Source: an uncultured Roseburia sp.
Lineage (GTDB): Bacteria > Bacillota > Clostridia > Lachnospirales > Lachnospiraceae
Assembly: GCA_947644305.1 (NCBI GenBank)
Contig: CANRYS010000004.1
Span: 1-64,000 of the forward strand
Length of the DNA: 64,000 bases
Reading direction: 5' to 3'
The notes beneath the pieces are model-generated. The model was given only the letters and a program-made list of their open reading frames with translations, had not been told where the DNA came from and ran no database searches. Of this stretch, positions 43,581-50,856 are shown piece after piece. Positions within the stretch are counted from its first letter, which is position 1. Every line of letters starts with the position of its first letter. The position numbers and the translations under genes were made by a program.

Positions 43581-44155
43581 AATTCATCCTCCTCAAATTT
43601 TATGTTTTTCATTGCTTCAATCAGTGGAAGTTCCGGCGGCAGTACCGAATGGATGTAAAGGATCCCGGTAGCATTCCGGTAAAAGATCCCTTCCCTGATA
43701 TCCTGATAGGATGGGCCGACCGGCTCCCCCTCAATGTCGTAATCGATCTCGGTACAATCGATCAGCTCCAGGTGTTCCCTGCGGATCATAACAATCTCAT
43801 GCCTTTTCCCCTGAAACAGCCAGTATTCATCCCCTCTGAGATAGAGGATGACCTTGGTGGACACCGCCCCCTGCTTTGCCTGCTCCAGACGCTCTTTCAG
43901 GCAGGGCGGCTGCGGAACCGGATATGCTGCTTCTCCTTTCCTTATCTGCAGGACCTCTCCGGGTCTTGGGAACTGTCCATGTAGTTCGATGACGGTGGAC
44001 TTGATCTTGTTGCCCAGGCTGTTTTTTAATAAAAGTACTTCCCAGTTATTGGGCTGCGCCAGGTATAGTCCGCCCTCGACCATCCCGATCCGCAGCCCCG
44101 GTCCTTTAAAAGCGGCTTTCATCAGCCGGGGAAGAATCTTACTGCTTAAAAACAT
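43577..44155 (-). CDS. Hypothetical phage protein
   Basis: 192 residues from the ATG at 44155 (AGGAGGAAAAAGAAAG before it). Mostly beta with two domains suggested (FLSSKILPRLMKAAFKGPGL; KVILYLRGDEYWLFQGKRHE). No family recognised. Upstream, 44156-44258 holds only a possible 12-codon leader with a strong ribosome site. Confidence 0.65.
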   Translation of the reverse strand: MFLSSKILPRLMKAAFKGPGLRIGMVEGGLYLAQPNNWEVLLLKNSLGNKIKSTVIELHGQFPRPGEVLQIRKGEAAYPVPQPPCLKERLEQAKQGAVSTKVILYLRGDEYWLFQGKRHEIVMIRREHLELIDCTEIDYDIEGEPVGPSYQDIREGIFYRNATGILYIHSVLPPELPLIEAMKNIKFEEDEL

Positions 44156-44258
44156 CTTTCTTTTTCCTCCTAATTCTGTTATAATGTAAATGGTTATTTT
44201 GTTAAGCGCCTCTGGGTTAGGTTTCATCCCGGCGGTGCTTTTTTTATCCTGGTCTTTT

Positions 44259-44846
44259 TCATAAGTGTCCCCTCCTTTCATACCTGGATGCCCGCCGCAG
44301 TATCCTTTCTGCGTAGGCTTGTCCACCATTGTATGCCATCAGTGCCCAGGCAGGGTCTTGATAGGTATTAAAATGCCTTTTTAACAGGGCGATCCCTACC
44401 CGGACGTTCTGTACCGGATCGGTGAGATCCGTGCACCCAGTCTTGTCCATCAGTTCTGCGTGCCATTTCTCTTGTACCTGCATAAGTCCGACAGATTCCC
44501 CATCGTCAGAGATACATTCCGGATCCCATCCACTTTCCTCGTATATGAGGGACATGACCAGTTCAAAGGATGTCGCGGCATCCTCGCAGATGTGGAAGAT
44601 CTCCCTCTGGACCTTTTCGGGAAGAGGGCAGCCTTTGATGTACCGGTACTGCAGTGCCTGTTTTTCTTCTATAAGTACTTCCCGAAATTTCGTTTGCGTG
44701 ATCCTGCTCTCCGCCTCCTGCCGAATTTCCGCTTCCAGGCGGAGGATTCTTCCAGCTCGGTCCTGGCTGACAATGAGAACGATAACAAGCGCGGTGATAA
44801 CCATGACGGCAGTACCGGCATGATTTGATTTATGTTTTTTATACAT
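44259..44846 (-). CDS. Membrane-anchored lytic transglycosylase (SLT domain)
   Basis: 195 residues. Membrane anchor at about 12-27 (AVMVITALVIVLIVS), coiled coil to 65, then an SLT domain: catalytic Glu103/104 in YEESGWDP, GLMQV at about 120 and MAYNGG near the end. It cleaves peptidoglycan glycan strands. Its place in the early/replication block, away from the tail and lysis genes, is unusual. Confidence 0.9.
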   Translation of the reverse strand: MYKKHKSNHAGTAVMVITALVIVLIVSQDRAGRILRLEAEIRQEAESRITQTKFREVLIEEKQALQYRYIKGCPLPEKVQREIFHICEDAATSFELVMSLIYEESGWDPECISDDGESVGLMQVQEKWHAELMDKTGCTDLTDPVQNVRVGIALLKRHFNTYQDPAWALMAYNGGQAYAERILRRASRYERRGHL

Positions 44847-44894
44847 TGGTTTTTATGCTTGTCCTTTCCAGTGGCCCATCGGACCACTATCCCC

Positions 44895-45044
44895 TTATTT
44901 ACCTTTTGTCTTCTGGGCGGTGGCTTTTTTGTCTTCTTTTGCTGGCCGGTATCCGAGCCCTTCCCAGAACAGCCTTGTCATCTTCCGGCGTTCTTCCAGG
45001 GTTGGAAACCTTTCTTCTCCATTTACACGGTATATGTAATTCAT
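44895..45044 (-). CDS. Small basic phage protein, unknown
   Basis: 49 residues, ATG at 45044 with AAGGGAGGCTTTGTA before it. MNYIYRVNGEERFPTLEERR is followed by LFWEGLGYRPAKED and a Lys-rich tail. No family recognised. Confidence 0.6.
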   Translation of the reverse strand: MNYIYRVNGEERFPTLEERRKMTRLFWEGLGYRPAKEDKKATAQKTKGK

Positions 45045-45164
45045 TACAAAGCCTCCCTTCCTTTCATGGTATGCGATACGGGTTGTCTTTCTTTACTTCC
45101 GAATATCTTTTTGTCTGCTGTATCTGCTACATTGCGAAGGATAGAACTGCGCTCAACTGGGTTT

Positions 45165-45434
45165 TCAATATTTCCCAGAAGTCTCCTGCTCTGTGGAAAT
45201 AGTATCTTTAAAATTTGGTACCATGCTGTTGAGCGGATTTTTCAATACCACATTATAAGTTTCAAAATTCTCGGCTGCATGGTATCCGGATGCACGCAGG
45301 AAATTGGCCAGCGTTGTTTTCCCTGTACCGTTTTCCCCGCTGATGATTATGGTCTTGCCGCTTTTGAGGGCAGCCATAAGTTCCCCGGCCTTTTTCTTCC
45401 CAAGCAATCCATAAAGGTATTCATGTAATAACAT
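45165..45434 (-). CDS. Small P-loop protein (ATPase fragment-like)
   Basis: 89 residues from the ATG at 45434 with AGGAGGTGAGAATA before it. Walker A SGENGTGKTT is complete but no Walker B is seen and the protein stops early, so it resembles the N-terminal part of a NTPase. It begins the leftward early operon. Confidence 0.65.
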   Translation of the reverse strand: MLLHEYLYGLLGKKKAGELMAALKSGKTIIISGENGTGKTTLANFLRASGYHAAENFETYNVVLKNPLNSMVPNFKDTISTEQETSGKY

Positions 45435-45518
45435 TATTCTCACCTCCTAACCAGATCCCTCATGATCTGTTACTCTCTTTCTATTTGTCTTCTCTTGCCT
45501 TTCCCGCTCTCTTCACCT

Positions 45519-45558
45519 ATACTGTACCTACAGGGTACTGGCATACCCGAGTATATAG
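45519..45558. promoter_or_regulatory. Operator cluster between the leftward early operon and the HTH gene
   Basis: Overlapping dyads: GTACC/GGTAC (45524-45538), GGTA/TACC (45534-45547) and TATACT/AGTATA at the outer edges. They lie between divergent genes and could be bound by the small HTH protein at 45582 or the repressor at 47592. The gap 45435-45581 contains nothing else clear. Confidence 0.55.
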
Positions 45559-45581
45559 GAAAGGGGATGATTTAATGGGAA

Positions 45582-45758
45582 ATGCAAAAATTAGGTAAAA
45601 TGTTATCTGATTGTAACTTAAGAAAAAACACTTTATCTTCTATGCAATCAGGCGATTGCCTGCCTTGTGCAGAAACCCTGATCAAAATTTCCGACTACCC
45701 GGACTGCCCCATTGACTATCTCCTTGGCAGGACGGACAACCTGGAAACCAATAAATAA
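45582..45758 (+). CDS. Short HTH (Cro/CI-like) protein, possibly truncated
   Basis: 58 residues. LSDCNLRKNTLSSMQSGD and IDYLLGRTDNLETNK match the second half of an XRE domain and its usual C-terminus. The first helices of the fold are missing; an in-frame stop lies three codons upstream. It may be a decayed regulator or a minimal one. Confidence 0.6.
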   Translation: MQKLGKMLSDCNLRKNTLSSMQSGDCLPCAETLIKISDYPDCPIDYLLGRTDNLETNK

Positions 45759-45775
45759 GAAAGAGGTAAATACAT

Positions 45776-46330
45776 ATGAATGACTCATGTAAAAAACTTC
45801 TCCAAACAATTTATAAACATAGTCAGTCCAGCAGTGCCCCATTGCAAATCATGTCTAATGGTTATGATACAGATAGTAACCCAGGCACGCTCCAAAATGA
45901 TGTCCGCTGTCTAAAAGAACGTGGCCTTGTCTATGAACCAGCGCCTATCCTGAATTCTTACTCCCTCTCTTTAACAGAAAAGGGAGAACAGTTTGTTGAA
46001 AATGGCTTTATGTTACCATCCAGCATTCCACCAAATACTATATTCAATATTGAGAATGCCACAAATTCGGTCATAGGGACACAAGCCACTGTCACTATGA
46101 ACATTAACAATTCCATTCAGGAAGCGAAAGAAAAGATAGCAGCCAGCGGTTCCAGCGATAAAGAAGAATTACAACAAATTATCTATCTGCTTGAAAGGAT
46201 CGTTAATGATCAAATGCCCGCTGAAAAAGGGGTGTTATCAAAGTTTACATCCGTCATACAAAGGAACTCATGGATTGCCAGTCCCATTTCCTCCATTCTA
46301 CTAAACTGGCTTATATCCCAGATCCCTTAA
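45776..46330 (+). CDS. Winged-helix-like regulator with C-terminal helical domain, unknown
   Basis: 184 residues with AAGAGG before the ATG. The first 80 resemble a winged helix (LQNDVRCLKERGLVYEP, YSLSLTEKGEQFVEN). Residues 88-110 are Asn/Thr-rich (IFNIENATNSVIGTQATVTM) and then a helical part with LQQIIYLLERIVND. The C-terminal module resembles one found in other phage cargo proteins, but I do not assign a function. Confidence 0.7.
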   Translation: MNDSCKKLLQTIYKHSQSSSAPLQIMSNGYDTDSNPGTLQNDVRCLKERGLVYEPAPILNSYSLSLTEKGEQFVENGFMLPSSIPPNTIFNIENATNSVIGTQATVTMNINNSIQEAKEKIAASGSSDKEELQQIIYLLERIVNDQMPAEKGVLSKFTSVIQRNSWIASPISSILLNWLISQIP

Positions 46331-46392
46331 TTACTCTTCTGATTGTCGCACAAAGCTCCGTCTCTCCATTTGCGGAGCTTTGTATTTTATAA

Positions 46393-46797
46393 TCAGATAA
46401 AGGCAAACAATTCTGTAAGACTTGATTTTCCCACTATTTTAATGTTCATTTCTACCAATCCATTGCCAATATTCTTTATCATATAGTCAGATATTAGAAT
46501 TGATGAATTTCCAACCGTTAAAAGAAGTTCATTACCTTCTGTCGTCAGCACGTGAACTCTTACCTCTTCTGGCTGATATGTGGTTGGTTGCTTCGCTTCA
46601 TGATCCGTTTCTTTCTTAGGTTTCATAGGTGTAACATTCTCAGCTAAAAGATTCCCATTAAGATCCAAATATTGTGTTATTATTCTACCTGGATCATCTT
46701 CAGTTTCAGATCCAAAATCCAATAATTTTGCTTCAATAACCGTAATTACCTTTGAACTCATTGCTATGTCTATTGCTTTGTCTTTTCCCTTTTCCAT
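46393..46797 (-). CDS. Hypothetical phage protein
   Basis: 134 residues, beta-rich, with QYLDLNGNLLAENVTP and VHVLTTEGNELLLTVGNSSI. AAAGGGGTGTGAACACTGA precedes the ATG. It overlaps the next small gene by 28 bases. No family recognised. Confidence 0.6.
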   Translation of the reverse strand: MEKGKDKAIDIAMSSKVITVIEAKLLDFGSETEDDPGRIITQYLDLNGNLLAENVTPMKPKKETDHEAKQPTTYQPEEVRVHVLTTEGNELLLTVGNSSILISDYMIKNIGNGLVEMNIKIVGKSSLTELFAFI

Positions 46798-46949
46798 TCA
46801 GTGTTCACACCCCTTTCTTTTTTCCGTTTTAGATCCTGGTACTTTTCTAGCGCCACCGCACTGTTTTCGATCAAGATCAGAGCTTCCCCGTCTAATCTCA
46901 TTAACATTTTTATTGTGTTTTTAATTCTTCGTATCTTCTGATCATCCAT
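46770..46949 (-). CDS. Small hypothetical phage protein
   Basis: 59 residues from the ATG at 46949 after GGAGGTGAAGATC. Helical, basic: MDDQKIRRIKNTIKMLMRLD. No family recognised; paired with the gene just downstream. Confidence 0.6.
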   Translation of the reverse strand: MDDQKIRRIKNTIKMLMRLDGEALILIENSAVALEKYQDLKRKKERGVNTEWKREKTKQ

Positions 46950-47054
46950 GATCTTCACCTCCAAATCTAATAAATAAATTCTTTTAATGTGTGCAACTTT
47001 ACATTTCTTTTATAGACTGTTATAATCTCTTAAAAAACAAAGGAGATATAACAA

Positions 47055-47288
47055 ATGACCATTTTTACATATGTAATGACTATTATCAATGCCTGCTTTG
47101 CCGCTGTTAGTGTTTACTGCGCTATATTTTGTGCCCGTCAAACAAAAGAGCAGACTGATATAATGCGAAAGCAGTTGGAACATGAACTAGAGCCCGATTT
47201 TGCCTTGACAGCTCATTTGGATGGTATCCAGCATTCCATTTACAGCGTCCGTGATGTTCTTAACAATAATAACAGCAATACACAATGA
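47055..47288 (+). CDS. Small membrane protein
   Basis: 77 residues, AAAGGAGATATAACAA before the ATG. One membrane helix at 5-27 (TYVMTIINACFAAVSVYCAI) and a short soluble tail. It ends inside the 3' part of the opposite-strand gene. Unknown function. Confidence 0.6.
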   Translation: MTIFTYVMTIINACFAAVSVYCAIFCARQTKEQTDIMRKQLEHELEPDFALTAHLDGIQHSIYSVRDVLNNNNSNTQ

Positions 47289-47451
47289 GAGTTATAATCA
47301 AACATAACCAGCTTCCGATGGTCGCAATTATCTGTACTTTCAGAGCGGCCTCTTTTTTGCGTTGACGTAGTTCAAATTCTTCGAGTAACTCTCTTCTTGA
47401 CATTCCTTCCAGTCTTTCTTCCCATTTTTGACGATTCTTTCTCTTTATCAT
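47260..47451 (-). CDS. Small membrane protein, first gene from the leftward switch promoter
   Basis: 63 residues from the ATG at 47451 (AGAGGTGAACCAG before it). Basic N-terminus (KRKNRQKWEERLEGMSRREL) and one C-terminal membrane helix (IIATIGSWLCLIITLIVYCC). It lies where a Cro-like gene would be expected but has no HTH. Confidence 0.65.
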   Translation of the reverse strand: MIKRKNRQKWEERLEGMSRRELLEEFELRQRKKEAALKVQIIATIGSWLCLIITLIVYCCYYC

Positions 47452-47474
47452 CTGGTTCACCTCTTTTTTGTTTT

Positions 47475-47572
47475 AACTTAGTTTAATTATAATTTAACTA
47501 AGTTGCTATGTCAAGTTCTTTTTAAACCTGGTTTAAATTCCTCTTGATTTATAACATAACATCTGGTATTAT
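47475..47572. promoter_or_regulatory. Lysis-lysogeny switch: divergent promoters and two dyad operators
   Basis: Leftward: TTGACA (47509-47514), 17 bases, TATAAT (47486-47491). Rightward: TTGATT (47544-47549), 17 bases, TATTAT (47567-47572). A 30-bp near-perfect dyad AACTTAGTTTAATTA/TAATTTAACTAAGTT at 47475-47504 covers the leftward -10, and a perfect dyad TTTAAACC-T-GGTTTAAA is at 47521-47537. Repressor bound there would block leftward early transcription. Confidence 0.9.
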
Positions 47573-47591
47573 TCTTATAGGAGGTGAACGC

Positions 47592-47981
47592 ATGAACGAA
47601 ATGCTTATTAGATTAAGAAAAGTATTTAATGACTCCAGAGAAAGTCAAACGTTAATTGCCCAAAAATTAGGCGTGACATCTGCATATATATGGAAAATAT
47701 TGAATAAAGATAATGTTTCTCCAAGAAAACTATTCATTGATTCCGTTTGTAAACAATTTAATATCAACGAAAACTGGCTCCGAACCGGCCAGGGCGACAT
47801 GTACAATATCCCCTTAGATGATACCGCCATTGCCGCATCGAATATATTGGAAAACGAGGATGTTCCTTTTTACGATACGATAAAACGAATTATTCAGATC
47901 TACGAAAAACTGGATTCTGATGCCCAGGATGTAATAAACAAAGAAATTGAGGATTTTCTGGAAAGCGCAAAAAAGAAGTAG
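47592..47981 (+). CDS. Phage repressor, XRE-family HTH (CI-like)
   Basis: 129 residues from the ATG at 47592 (ATAGGAGGTGAACGC before it). The HTH reads TLIAQKLGVTSAYIWKILNK. The C-terminal part is a short oligomerisation-type helix region without a LexA-like peptidase, so induction must not rely on self-cleavage. Divergent to the early operon across the dyad operators. Confidence 0.9.
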   Translation: MNEMLIRLRKVFNDSRESQTLIAQKLGVTSAYIWKILNKDNVSPRKLFIDSVCKQFNINENWLRTGQGDMYNIPLDDTAIAASNILENEDVPFYDTIKRIIQIYEKLDSDAQDVINKEIEDFLESAKKK

Positions 47982-47993
47982 TACCTACATATT

Positions 47994-48021
47994 TGACTTT
48001 TACTCTCATAAGATATATAAT
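47994..48021 (+). promoter_or_regulatory. Promoter of the antitoxin RNA (RNA II)
   Basis: TTGACT (47994-47999), 16 bases, TATAAT (48016-48021). The transcript would start near 48028 and run into the hairpin at 48063-48094 without a gene. Confidence 0.8.
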
Positions 48022-48027
48022 GTCATT

Positions 48028-48095
48028 AGGCAAATGAGATTAGTAGTCCATGTGGACACAACAAAAGCCCCAGAGTTGCAGCTCTGGGGCTTTTA
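48028..48095 (+). ncRNA. Candidate antitoxin RNA of an Fst/par-like type I system
   Basis: A short transcript with its own promoter contains DRa AATGAGATTAG (48033-48043) and DRb CATGTGGACAC (48049-48059). The toxin region has the same two elements (48178-48188 and 48195-48205), read in the opposite direction, so the two RNAs are complementary at DRa, DRb and the shared terminator. This is the organisation of par/Fst of pAD1. Confidence 0.8.
48063..48094. terminator. Shared bidirectional terminator of the type I locus
   Basis: A perfect 13-bp stem AAAAGCCCCAGAG/CTCTGGGGCTTTT with a 6-base loop serves both strands. Confidence 0.92.
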
Positions 48096-48113
48096 CTTGG
48101 CTAGTTGTCACTA

Positions 48114-48197
48114 TTATTCTCCATCTAGCCATTTGCATATGTAGTGGCAAGCTACACCCGCCATGATGGAGCATAAGAATGAGATTAGCAACGTCAT
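48114..48197 (-). CDS. Fst-like type I toxin peptide
   Basis: 27 residues, ATG at 48197 after AAAGGGGGTGTCCAC. One membrane helix (LLISFLCSIMAGVACHYI) is followed by CKWLDGE, like the hydrophobic helix plus W/L-D tail of Fst-family membrane toxins. The start codon lies inside DRb, so antitoxin RNA pairing would cover it. The 5' leader has a stem TTGTC/GACAA (about 48212-48235), as seen in par RNA I. Confidence 0.8.
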   Translation of the reverse strand: MTLLISFLCSIMAGVACHYICKWLDGE

Positions 48198-48243
48198 GTG
48201 GACACCCCCTTTCCGTTGTCGGATTGGGTGTGACAACAATTTC

Positions 48244-48273
48244 ATTATAGCATCATTTTCCTGTCTTTTTCAA
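48244..48273 (-). promoter_or_regulatory. Promoter of the toxin RNA (RNA I)
   Basis: On the minus strand TTGAAA (48268-48273), 18 bases, TATAAT (48244-48249), about 47 bases before the toxin ATG. It lies in the 3' end of the small gene upstream. Confidence 0.78.
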
Positions 48274-48381
48274 ATGGGTAGTAATTATTAAGTATAACCG
48301 CAATAGGAACTTATGGTCCCTTTTGTTCATCTGTTCTATCTGCATGATTATTTTTTTCTTTATATCTTCCGTGTTCTGCAT
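48253..48381 (-). CDS. Small helical protein, unknown
   Basis: 42 residues, ATG at 48381 with GGAGGGATACATAT before it. Basic and helical (DIKKKIIMQIEQMNKRDHKF, LRLYLIIT). Similar short proteins stand in regulatory regions of clostridial phages. It contains the toxin promoter in its 3' end. The gap to 48502 shows no other gene. Confidence 0.6.
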   Translation of the reverse strand: MQNTEDIKKKIIMQIEQMNKRDHKFLLRLYLIITTHLKKTGK

Positions 48382-48502
48382 ATATGTATCCCTCCAACTT
48401 ATTTTTTCTTTCATTTTTTACTTCCAGCTGGTAGATACATTTTACTAAATTTTTTCAAGGAATAAAAGGGGGTCGAACGTTTTGACACGTTTTGCGAACA
48501 AA

Positions 48503-49237
48503 TTAACACAAATCACCCGATTTTTTTCTAAAATCTTCCATATATTTTCTAGTTATCGGAATATTTTCGTCATTTGTCATGGTGATTTCTTTCGACGAAA
48601 AACTCTTGATATACCTCATATTTATGTAATGGGATTTACTAACACGTATAAAATGCTCGGAACTTTTTTCTATATTTTCCTGTACTTGATCCAGTTGACC
48701 GCGAAAGATACATTCCTCGTGTACAGTTACTACTTTTATACGAGGGCGCTTTGATTCAAAATATAATATATCTTTTATATCTATCCCATAATACACTCCC
48801 ACTGTCTTAAACCAAAACGTTGTTTTATATTCTATTCGGTTTCTCACCCTTCTGATTGCTTTTTCGACCAACTCAATCATTCTTCTGTCACCTTCCGGGT
48901 TTGGTTTGTCCACAAAACCAAATGGCTCATGACTTAACACATCCTTTTCGTACGAAAATCGCGAGAAAAATATCACTATGGTTTCCGGTGAAGCTTCTTT
49001 GATTCTGTCAGACAGGAGCATTCCATTTTTGGTTACTTCTTTAGAGTACCCCTCTGGAGTGAGCTCAATGTCCATCATTATGATATTATGCTTCTTTTTT
49101 TCAAATTCGGTGTAAAGGTCGAATCCGTTTTCAAAACAATCAATTTCAAGTTTTTCCTCAAAATCATGCGAGAGCAATATCTTTTTTATTGCTTCCGCCA
49201 TGTGTGGAATATCATCACATATTGCTATTTTAATCAT
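48503..49237 (-). CDS. LytTR-type response regulator (AgrA-like), orphan
   Basis: 244 residues from the ATG at 49237 after GGAGGTGTTTAAA. Receiver domain with the acidic pocket IAICDD, phospho-acceptor Asp in IIMMDIE and switch residues in IVIFFSRF; then a LytTR DNA-binding domain (KTVGVYYGIDIKDILYFESK, FIRVSKSHYINMRYIKSF). No histidine kinase gene is nearby, so it would depend on a host kinase or act alone. Confidence 0.92.
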   Translation of the reverse strand: MIKIAICDDIPHMAEAIKKILLSHDFEEKLEIDCFENGFDLYTEFEKKKHNIIMMDIELTPEGYSKEVTKNGMLLSDRIKEASPETIVIFFSRFSYEKDVLSHEPFGFVDKPNPEGDRRMIELVEKAIRRVRNRIEYKTTFWFKTVGVYYGIDIKDILYFESKRPRIKVVTVHEECIFRGQLDQVQENIEKSSEHFIRVSKSHYINMRYIKSFSSKEITMTNDENIPITRKYMEDFRKKSGDLC

Positions 49238-49518
49238 TTTAAACACCTCCAATACTATTTTACAAAAAGTACTTATTGTAATACAAGTGGTAACTTCTGG
49301 TAAAAAAATAGTGATTTTTGGAAAAAAATGTGTTACAATCTAGTAAGATTACATACATCTCATTGTTTGTTTTCTGGTTCATCCTATTTATGCTTAAAGC
49401 CCCCTCTTATCTTTCTTTAATGTGTTTTTTCTTATTTTACCTTCTTTCGGCGAGATGATGAAAGGAAGCTGTGAATTTTTGTAAGTTTTGTGAAAACTTA
49501 ATATTTTTATGTCTAAAA

Positions 49519-49547
49519 TTGACACCATTCAGTATATATGGTAAAAT
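49519..49547 (+). promoter_or_regulatory. Promoter of the Ltp-like gene
   Basis: TTGACA (49519-49524), 17 bases, TAAAAT (49542-49547), 76 bases before the ATG. A second weaker TACAAT (49334) lies further upstream. The 386-base gap 49238-49623 otherwise shows no gene. Confidence 0.8.
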
Positions 49548-49623
49548 TTTCAAAAAGTATGGTGGGGGGGTATTCTCCAAACATACAATTTATTTCCATA
49601 AACGAAAGAGAGGGAGAATAATT

Positions 49624-50196
49624 ATGCAAGCAACAAAATTATGTAAGTATTGTCAAACAGAAATTCCCAAAAAAGCAAAAGTCTGTCCAAATTGCAAAAG
49701 AAAGCTAGCTCCTGGTGGGTGCCTGGTAGCCTTTCTTATTTTTGTAACACTCGTGACCATTTCGACTGTTTTTAGCACGAATAACTTATCAGACTCAAAT
49801 AACCAATCAGAAACCAGCCAGGAAAATAAAAACAATGTCGTTTATGAAACAACGGATTCTAAGGATAATAATCCTTCAGATAAAAGTGAAGAAAAAAAAT
49901 CTTCAGCAACATTGGGAGAAAGAAATGCTCTTGCTGCTGCTAAGAATTATCTTAACATCTCAGGATTTTCAAAAAAACAGTTGGCTGAACAATTAAAATT
50001 TGAAGGCTATTCTGACAGTGAAGCAAAATTTGCAGTAAAAAATTGTGGTGCTGACTGGAACGAACAAGCAGGCAGGAAAGCAGAAGAGTATATGAAGATA
50101 AACTCTTTTTCCAAAAAACAATTAATTGGACAACTAGAGTTTGAAGGTTTCACAAAAAAACAAGCAGAATATGGTGCAAAACATATAGGCTATTAA
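49624..50196 (+). CDS. Membrane protein with zinc ribbon and two Ltp-type repeats (candidate superinfection exclusion)
   Basis: 190 residues, AGAGAGGGAGAATAATT before the ATG. CKYC...CPNC at 7-24 forms a zinc ribbon; a membrane helix is at about 33-50; an Asn/Ser-rich linker follows; then two similar repeats, ALAAAKNYLNISGFSKKQLA and KAEEYMKINSFSKKQLIGQL. Ltp repeats occur in the TP-J34 phage lipoprotein that blocks DNA injection by other phages. Here the anchor is a helix and not a lipid. The role is inferred. Confidence 0.82.
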   Translation: MQATKLCKYCQTEIPKKAKVCPNCKRKLAPGGCLVAFLIFVTLVTISTVFSTNNLSDSNNQSETSQENKNNVVYETTDSKDNNPSDKSEEKKSSATLGERNALAAAKNYLNISGFSKKQLAEQLKFEGYSDSEAKFAVKNCGADWNEQAGRKAEEYMKINSFSKKQLIGQLEFEGFTKKQAEYGAKHIGY

Positions 50197-50398
50197 CTCA
50201 CCATTGCATTTTGAATTTGAATTGCAAAGCTGATACTGCTGCCGATATGTCGCCCATCAAGTACACTGTAACTGATCCAGACCAAATCTATGAAATTGAA
50301 ACGATTTCCCACAGATCTTCCTTGGACAGACTTAGAGCATATGATCATGCCACAAAACATGTACCTGGCGCAAAGTTGAAAAATTGTTCTGACAATAC

Positions 50399-50426
50399 TT
50401 GACAACAATTACAGGTATGTTATAAT
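50399..50426 (+). promoter_or_regulatory. Promoter of a candidate small RNA
   Basis: TTGACA (50399-50404), 16 bases, TATAAT (50421-50426). It is followed by a terminator within 80 bases and no open frame. The preceding 50197-50398 has no gene with a ribosome site. Confidence 0.8.
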
Positions 50427-50432
50427 ATTTTT

Positions 50433-50504
50433 AATTAGTATAAAACTAGCGTTCAGCTACAGAAAGAGCTTGGGAATTTATTTCTTAGGCTCTTTCTGTT
50501 TATT
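50433..50504 (+). ncRNA. Candidate small RNA, about 70 nt
   Basis: From the expected start near 50433 to a 10-bp perfect stem CAGAAAGAGC/GCTCTTTCTG (50460-50469, 50489-50498) with TTTATT after it. The region has no start codon with a ribosome site. It may be a regulatory or antisense RNA; target unknown. Confidence 0.6.
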
Positions 50505-50550
50505 AGCATATTGAGGAAACTACAAAAACAAAAATAAGCCAAGAAACATA

Positions 50551-50587
50551 TATTTGCATTGACTTTGCAAATAATTTTTGATACAAT
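50551..50587 (+). promoter_or_regulatory. Promoter and operator of the toxin-antitoxin module
   Basis: TTGACT (50559-50564), 17 bases, TACAAT (50582-50587). A perfect 7-bp dyad TATTTGC/GCAAATA (50551-50573) covers the -35, fitting autorepression by the antitoxin. Confidence 0.78.
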
Positions 50588-50616
50588 GTATATACAAAGT
50601 AAGAAGCGAGGTGTAA

Positions 50617-50841
50617 ATGATGGCACAAACAAATGTTAACATACGAATGGATGAGACCTTAAAGAAACAATTTGATCACCTTTGCAGTGAATTAGGTCTG
50701 AATATGTCCACCGCTTTTACTGTCTTTGCTAAAACTATGGTTCGTCAACAAAAAATTCCTTTTGAAATTTCTCTCGATTCTGCTGTTACTGATGATGTGG
50801 ATCATGACAGAAAGTCCAATAAATCGTTTCCCAGCAGCTAA
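50617..50841 (+). CDS. RelB/DinJ-family antitoxin
   Basis: 74 residues (or 73 from the second ATG at 50620). MAQTNVNIRMDETLKKQFDH starts a ribbon-helix-helix fold, and GLNMSTAFTVFAKTMVRQQK IPFEI follows, as in DinJ. It would bind its own operator and neutralise the next protein. Confidence 0.9.
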   Translation: MMAQTNVNIRMDETLKKQFDHLCSELGLNMSTAFTVFAKTMVRQQKIPFEISLDSAVTDDVDHDRKSNKSFPSS

Positions 50842-50856
50842 AAGGAGGTTAAGGGA

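Noticed and set aside
50211..50402. A 63-codon frame from TTG on the plus strand
   Set aside because: No ribosome site, no recognised motif, and it overlaps a consensus promoter; possibly a decayed fragment.
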